Shown in pieces: positions 5,831-6,873 of a stretch of DNA of 6,873 nucleotides. Below the pieces are notes generated by a model. That model searched no databases, was not told the origin of the DNA, and worked only from the letters and a program-made list of their open reading frames with translations. The DNA comes from JBFLVQ01 sp040758525 (lineage in GTDB: Bacteria > Acidobacteriota > Blastocatellia > Chloracidobacteriales > JADJPF01). The translations under genes and the position numbers were made by a program. Where the stretch lies: the NCBI GenBank assembly GCA_040758525.1, contig JBFLVQ010000513.1:1-6873 (forward strand). Direction: 5' to 3'. Position 1 is the stretch's first letter, and every line of letters starts with the position of its first letter.

Positions 5831-6370
5831 GAATGGTATATCACTCTCATCCAAAGCCTCATTAACGGGCTTAGTTGTTTTTGTTTTCGCCTTTGCTCCA
5901 TCCCCAACCACGCTCTCCTTTTCGCTGGCCTTTCCACTAGTCTTTCCAGTGGTTTTTCTTGCTGTTGGTGTGGCTGTATTGGTAGCAAAATCGCCTTCAG
6001 CATTAGTACTAAAATCGGTATTGCTGCTTCCCGCGCCCTCATCCCGTGTGGCTAATAATTTTAGTTCAGTGCCTCGCACTTCCAAGCTAGTACGTACACG
6101 ACCTTCTTTGTCTGTCCATTCACGAGCTTGTAAGCGTCCCTCAATATAGACCTGCTTTCCTTTCTTCAAATACTGGCTAGCCACTTCTGCAAGCTTTTCC
6201 CAATAGGTCACCTTAAACCAGGTGGTCTCTTCCTTCATCTCGCCAGTTGTATCTTTCCTTTTCTCGCTGGTGGCTACAGTGAAATCACAAACGGGTTTGC
6301 CTTGAGGTGTATATTTCAGTTCAGGATCACGTCCCAAATACCCTACGATAAATATTTTGTTGAATGACAT
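5828..6370 (-). CDS. ssb: Single-stranded DNA-binding protein
   Basis: Coats single-stranded DNA during replication, recombination and repair, and recruits partner proteins through its acidic tail. The 180-aa product starts MSFNKIFIVGYLGRDPELKY, the classic OB-fold N-terminus. The OB fold runs to about residue 109, with TWFKVTYW (50-57), KGKQVYIEGRL (70-80) and SLEVRGTELKLL (95-106). A linker of about 60 residues follows, then the tip DESDIPF (174-180), matching the interaction motif of SSBs (DDIPF). The linker is unusual: instead of Gly/Gln-rich it is Thr/Ser/Lys-rich with several ARKTTGKTSGK-like stretches. Start: a longer frame opens at a TTG at 6388, but that codon overlaps the Shine-Dalgarno AAAGGA, so the ATG at 6370 is the real start. 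Neighbouring rpsF and rpsR, common partners of ssb, are not seen here. Confidence 0.95.
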   Translation of the reverse strand: MSFNKIFIVGYLGRDPELKYTPQGKPVCDFTVATSEKRKDTTGEMKEETTWFKVTYWEKLAEVASQYLKKGKQVYIEGRLQAREWTDKEGRVRTSLEVRGTELKLLATRDEGAGSSNTDFSTNAEGDFATNTATPTARKTTGKTSGKASEKESVVGDGAKAKTKTTKPVNEALDESDIPF

Positions 6371-6379
6371 GGCTGTGTG

Positions 6380-6385
6380 TCCTTT
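6380..6385 (-). promoter_or_regulatory. Ribosome binding site that decides the ssb start
   Basis: AAAGGA on the minus strand, 9 nt before the ATG at 6370. An in-frame TTG at 6388 lies only 2 nt upstream of it and could not use it, which rules out the 186-aa version. Confidence 0.75.
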
Positions 6386-6395
6386 CAATGCTGAT

Positions 6396-6430
6396 CGTTA
6401 ATGGCTATTGGTCATTAGTTATCAGTTATT
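6396..6430 (-). repeat. Degenerate heptanucleotide tandem repeat in the ssb leader
   Basis: Read on the minus strand, four contiguous 7-mers fit RATRRCY: AATAACT (6430-6424), GATAACT (6423-6417), AATGACC (6416-6410) and AATAGCC (6409-6403). A looser fifth unit, ATTAACG, follows (6402-6396). The stretch lies 26-60 bp before the ssb start. Similar short tandem heptamers are known from intergenic regions of filamentous cyanobacteria, although the ssb protein here is not of cyanobacterial type. The repeat also creates an inverted repeat TTATCA-GTTAT-TGATAA (6419-6435), which may be incidental. Confidence 0.5.
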
Positions 6431-6503
6431 GATAATAGCGAAAAACAGGCGAAATGCAAATAGGTTTGTGGGTATTGATGGCAATATTGATTGTGGAACT
6501 ATC

Positions 6504-6566
6504 TTATCTGCTACGTTTGGCAGCCCAGAAAGTGGCCCGTTTCTGCTTGTTTAGTAATTTCATCAT
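6504..6566 (-). CDS. Possible 20-aa basic small protein
   Basis: An ORF beginning ATG ATG 2 nt after the TAG of the 83-aa gene, an arrangement that favours translational coupling. The product, MMKLLNKQKRATFWAAKRSR, has seven Lys/Arg and no acidic residue. GAAAG about 10-15 nt upstream, inside the end of the preceding gene, could act as a weak Shine-Dalgarno. I recognise no family, and 20 codons can easily arise by chance, so this is a candidate only. The rest of the gap down to ssb (6371-6503) holds the heptamer repeat and no other frame of interest. Confidence 0.25.
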   Translation of the reverse strand: MMKLLNKQKRATFWAAKRSR

Positions 6567-6568
6567 TG

Positions 6569-6820
6569 CTATTGTTGGCTTTCACTATCCGGTGCTAATT
6601 GCAGTTCGACTATCAGATCTTTAAAATGGTTCTTTGCCAATACTTGTACTAGATCATTGTGATAGTCGGTTTCTGTATAGATAGCAACCTTGATTGTATC
6701 AGTCTCTTTATCCTTGTGCCGATAGATAATATGTAACCCGCCTGGTTGTAAAAAGCTACGCTCGAACTTAGCAATACTTGCCTCTATACCAACACTATTT
6801 TTCAGCACTAAATAGATCAT
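6569..6820 (-). CDS. Conserved-looking small protein of unknown function, 83 aa
   Basis: I do not recognise this protein. It begins MIYLVLKNSVGIEASIAKFE and has no signal peptide, membrane segment, Cys pair or metal motif. By eye the pattern is strand (2-9), helix (11-24), strand (28-34), strand (43-49), helix (52-64), strand (67-73), a beta-alpha-beta-beta-alpha-beta order typical of small ferredoxin-like folds (ACT, S6 and similar domains). Ribosomal protein S6 has this topology and often precedes ssb, but the S6 sequence signature (RRLAY) is absent, so I do not call it rpsF. Start at 6820 with a weak GGTGGT (6832-6827) about 6 nt upstream; a TATATATAT run just beyond may be part of a promoter. 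It is codirectional with ssb, 198 bp upstream. Composition and frame integrity suggest a real gene. Confidence 0.65.
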   Translation of the reverse strand: MIYLVLKNSVGIEASIAKFERSFLQPGGLHIIYRHKDKETDTIKVAIYTETDYHNDLVQVLAKNHFKDLIVELQLAPDSESQQ

Positions 6821-6854
6821 TAATGCACCACCATATATATATTTTGCTGAATCA

Positions 6855-6869
6855 CAGCGTATTACACTG
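6855..6869. repeat. Imperfect 15-bp palindrome upstream of the 83-aa gene
   Basis: CAGCGTATTACACTG is nearly its own reverse complement: only one symmetric pair mismatches (G-T type) around an odd centre. It lies 35-49 bp before the 83-aa gene's start, next to the AT-run that may be its -10 region, so it could be a regulator site. The window ends 4 bp further on. Confidence 0.2.
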
Positions 6870-6873
6870 AATA

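Noticed and set aside
5775..6149. 124-codon and 83-codon plus-strand frames opposite ssb
   Set aside because: Antisense shadows of a clear ssb gene; the hydrophobic stretch is the complement of the Lys/Thr-rich linker.
6371..6388. Longer ssb start (TTG at 6388, six extra residues)
   Set aside because: The TTG lies beside the Shine-Dalgarno that serves the ATG at 6370, and SSB proteins begin at the MSFNK-type residue encoded there.
6569..6820. Calling the 83-aa protein ribosomal protein S6 (rpsF) from its place before ssb
   Set aside because: Key S6 motifs are absent and the length is short; fold order and position alone are not enough.

Overview
This window comes from a bacterial chromosome of moderate, slightly AT-rich composition. 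Dense genes are separated by gaps that hold worn-down gene fragments. The organism cannot be named securely. A cytosolic multi-PAS hybrid histidine kinase, a MEDS-domain remnant, a class I bacterial P450, a UbiG-like methyltransferase and a fragment of a uridine-kinase-type P-loop protein would fit a large-genome free-living bacterium, for example Chloroflexota (Ktedonobacteria-like) or Acidobacteriota. That is a guess from family flavour, not a result. No phage, plasmid, IS element, CRISPR array, tRNA or rRNA is visible.

Layout. Positions 1-110 look like the 3' part of a cobalamin riboswitch cut by the window edge, with no intact B12-type gene after it. Positions 111-463 hold no convincing gene. 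Positions 464-662 (+) are a gene remnant: a piece of a MEDS sensory domain followed, in another frame, by the last 14 codons of a hybrid-kinase receiver domain. The intact cytosolic kinase PAS-PAS-PAS-HisKA-HATPase-REC follows at 704-3073 (+). A 306-bp convergent gap with two hairpins, both better suited to ending minus-strand transcripts, separates it from the minus-strand block.

Everything from 3380 to the right edge is on the minus strand. In transcription order it runs: an 83-aa unknown protein (6820-6569), a possible 20-codon ORF starting 2 nt after it, the single-stranded DNA-binding protein gene ssb (6370-5828; its start is corrected here to the ATG at 6370), a cytochrome P450 (5599-4406), a frameshifted and truncated uridine-kinase-like relic (4345-4196), and a UbiG-like O-methyltransferase (4189-3380) whose strong Shine-Dalgarno lies inside the relic's last codons.

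How they work together. The kinase is a self-contained soluble phosphorelay sensor whose partner is not in the window. The P450 and the methyltransferase are codirectional and could act in sequence (hydroxylation, then O-methylation) on a small molecule, but they are 216 bp apart and this is inference. The ssb region is housekeeping. The window does not contain a convincing new multi-gene system. Its most informative signals are the two relics, the orphan riboswitch-like element, a degenerate heptamer repeat upstream of ssb and the unknown 83-aa gene.
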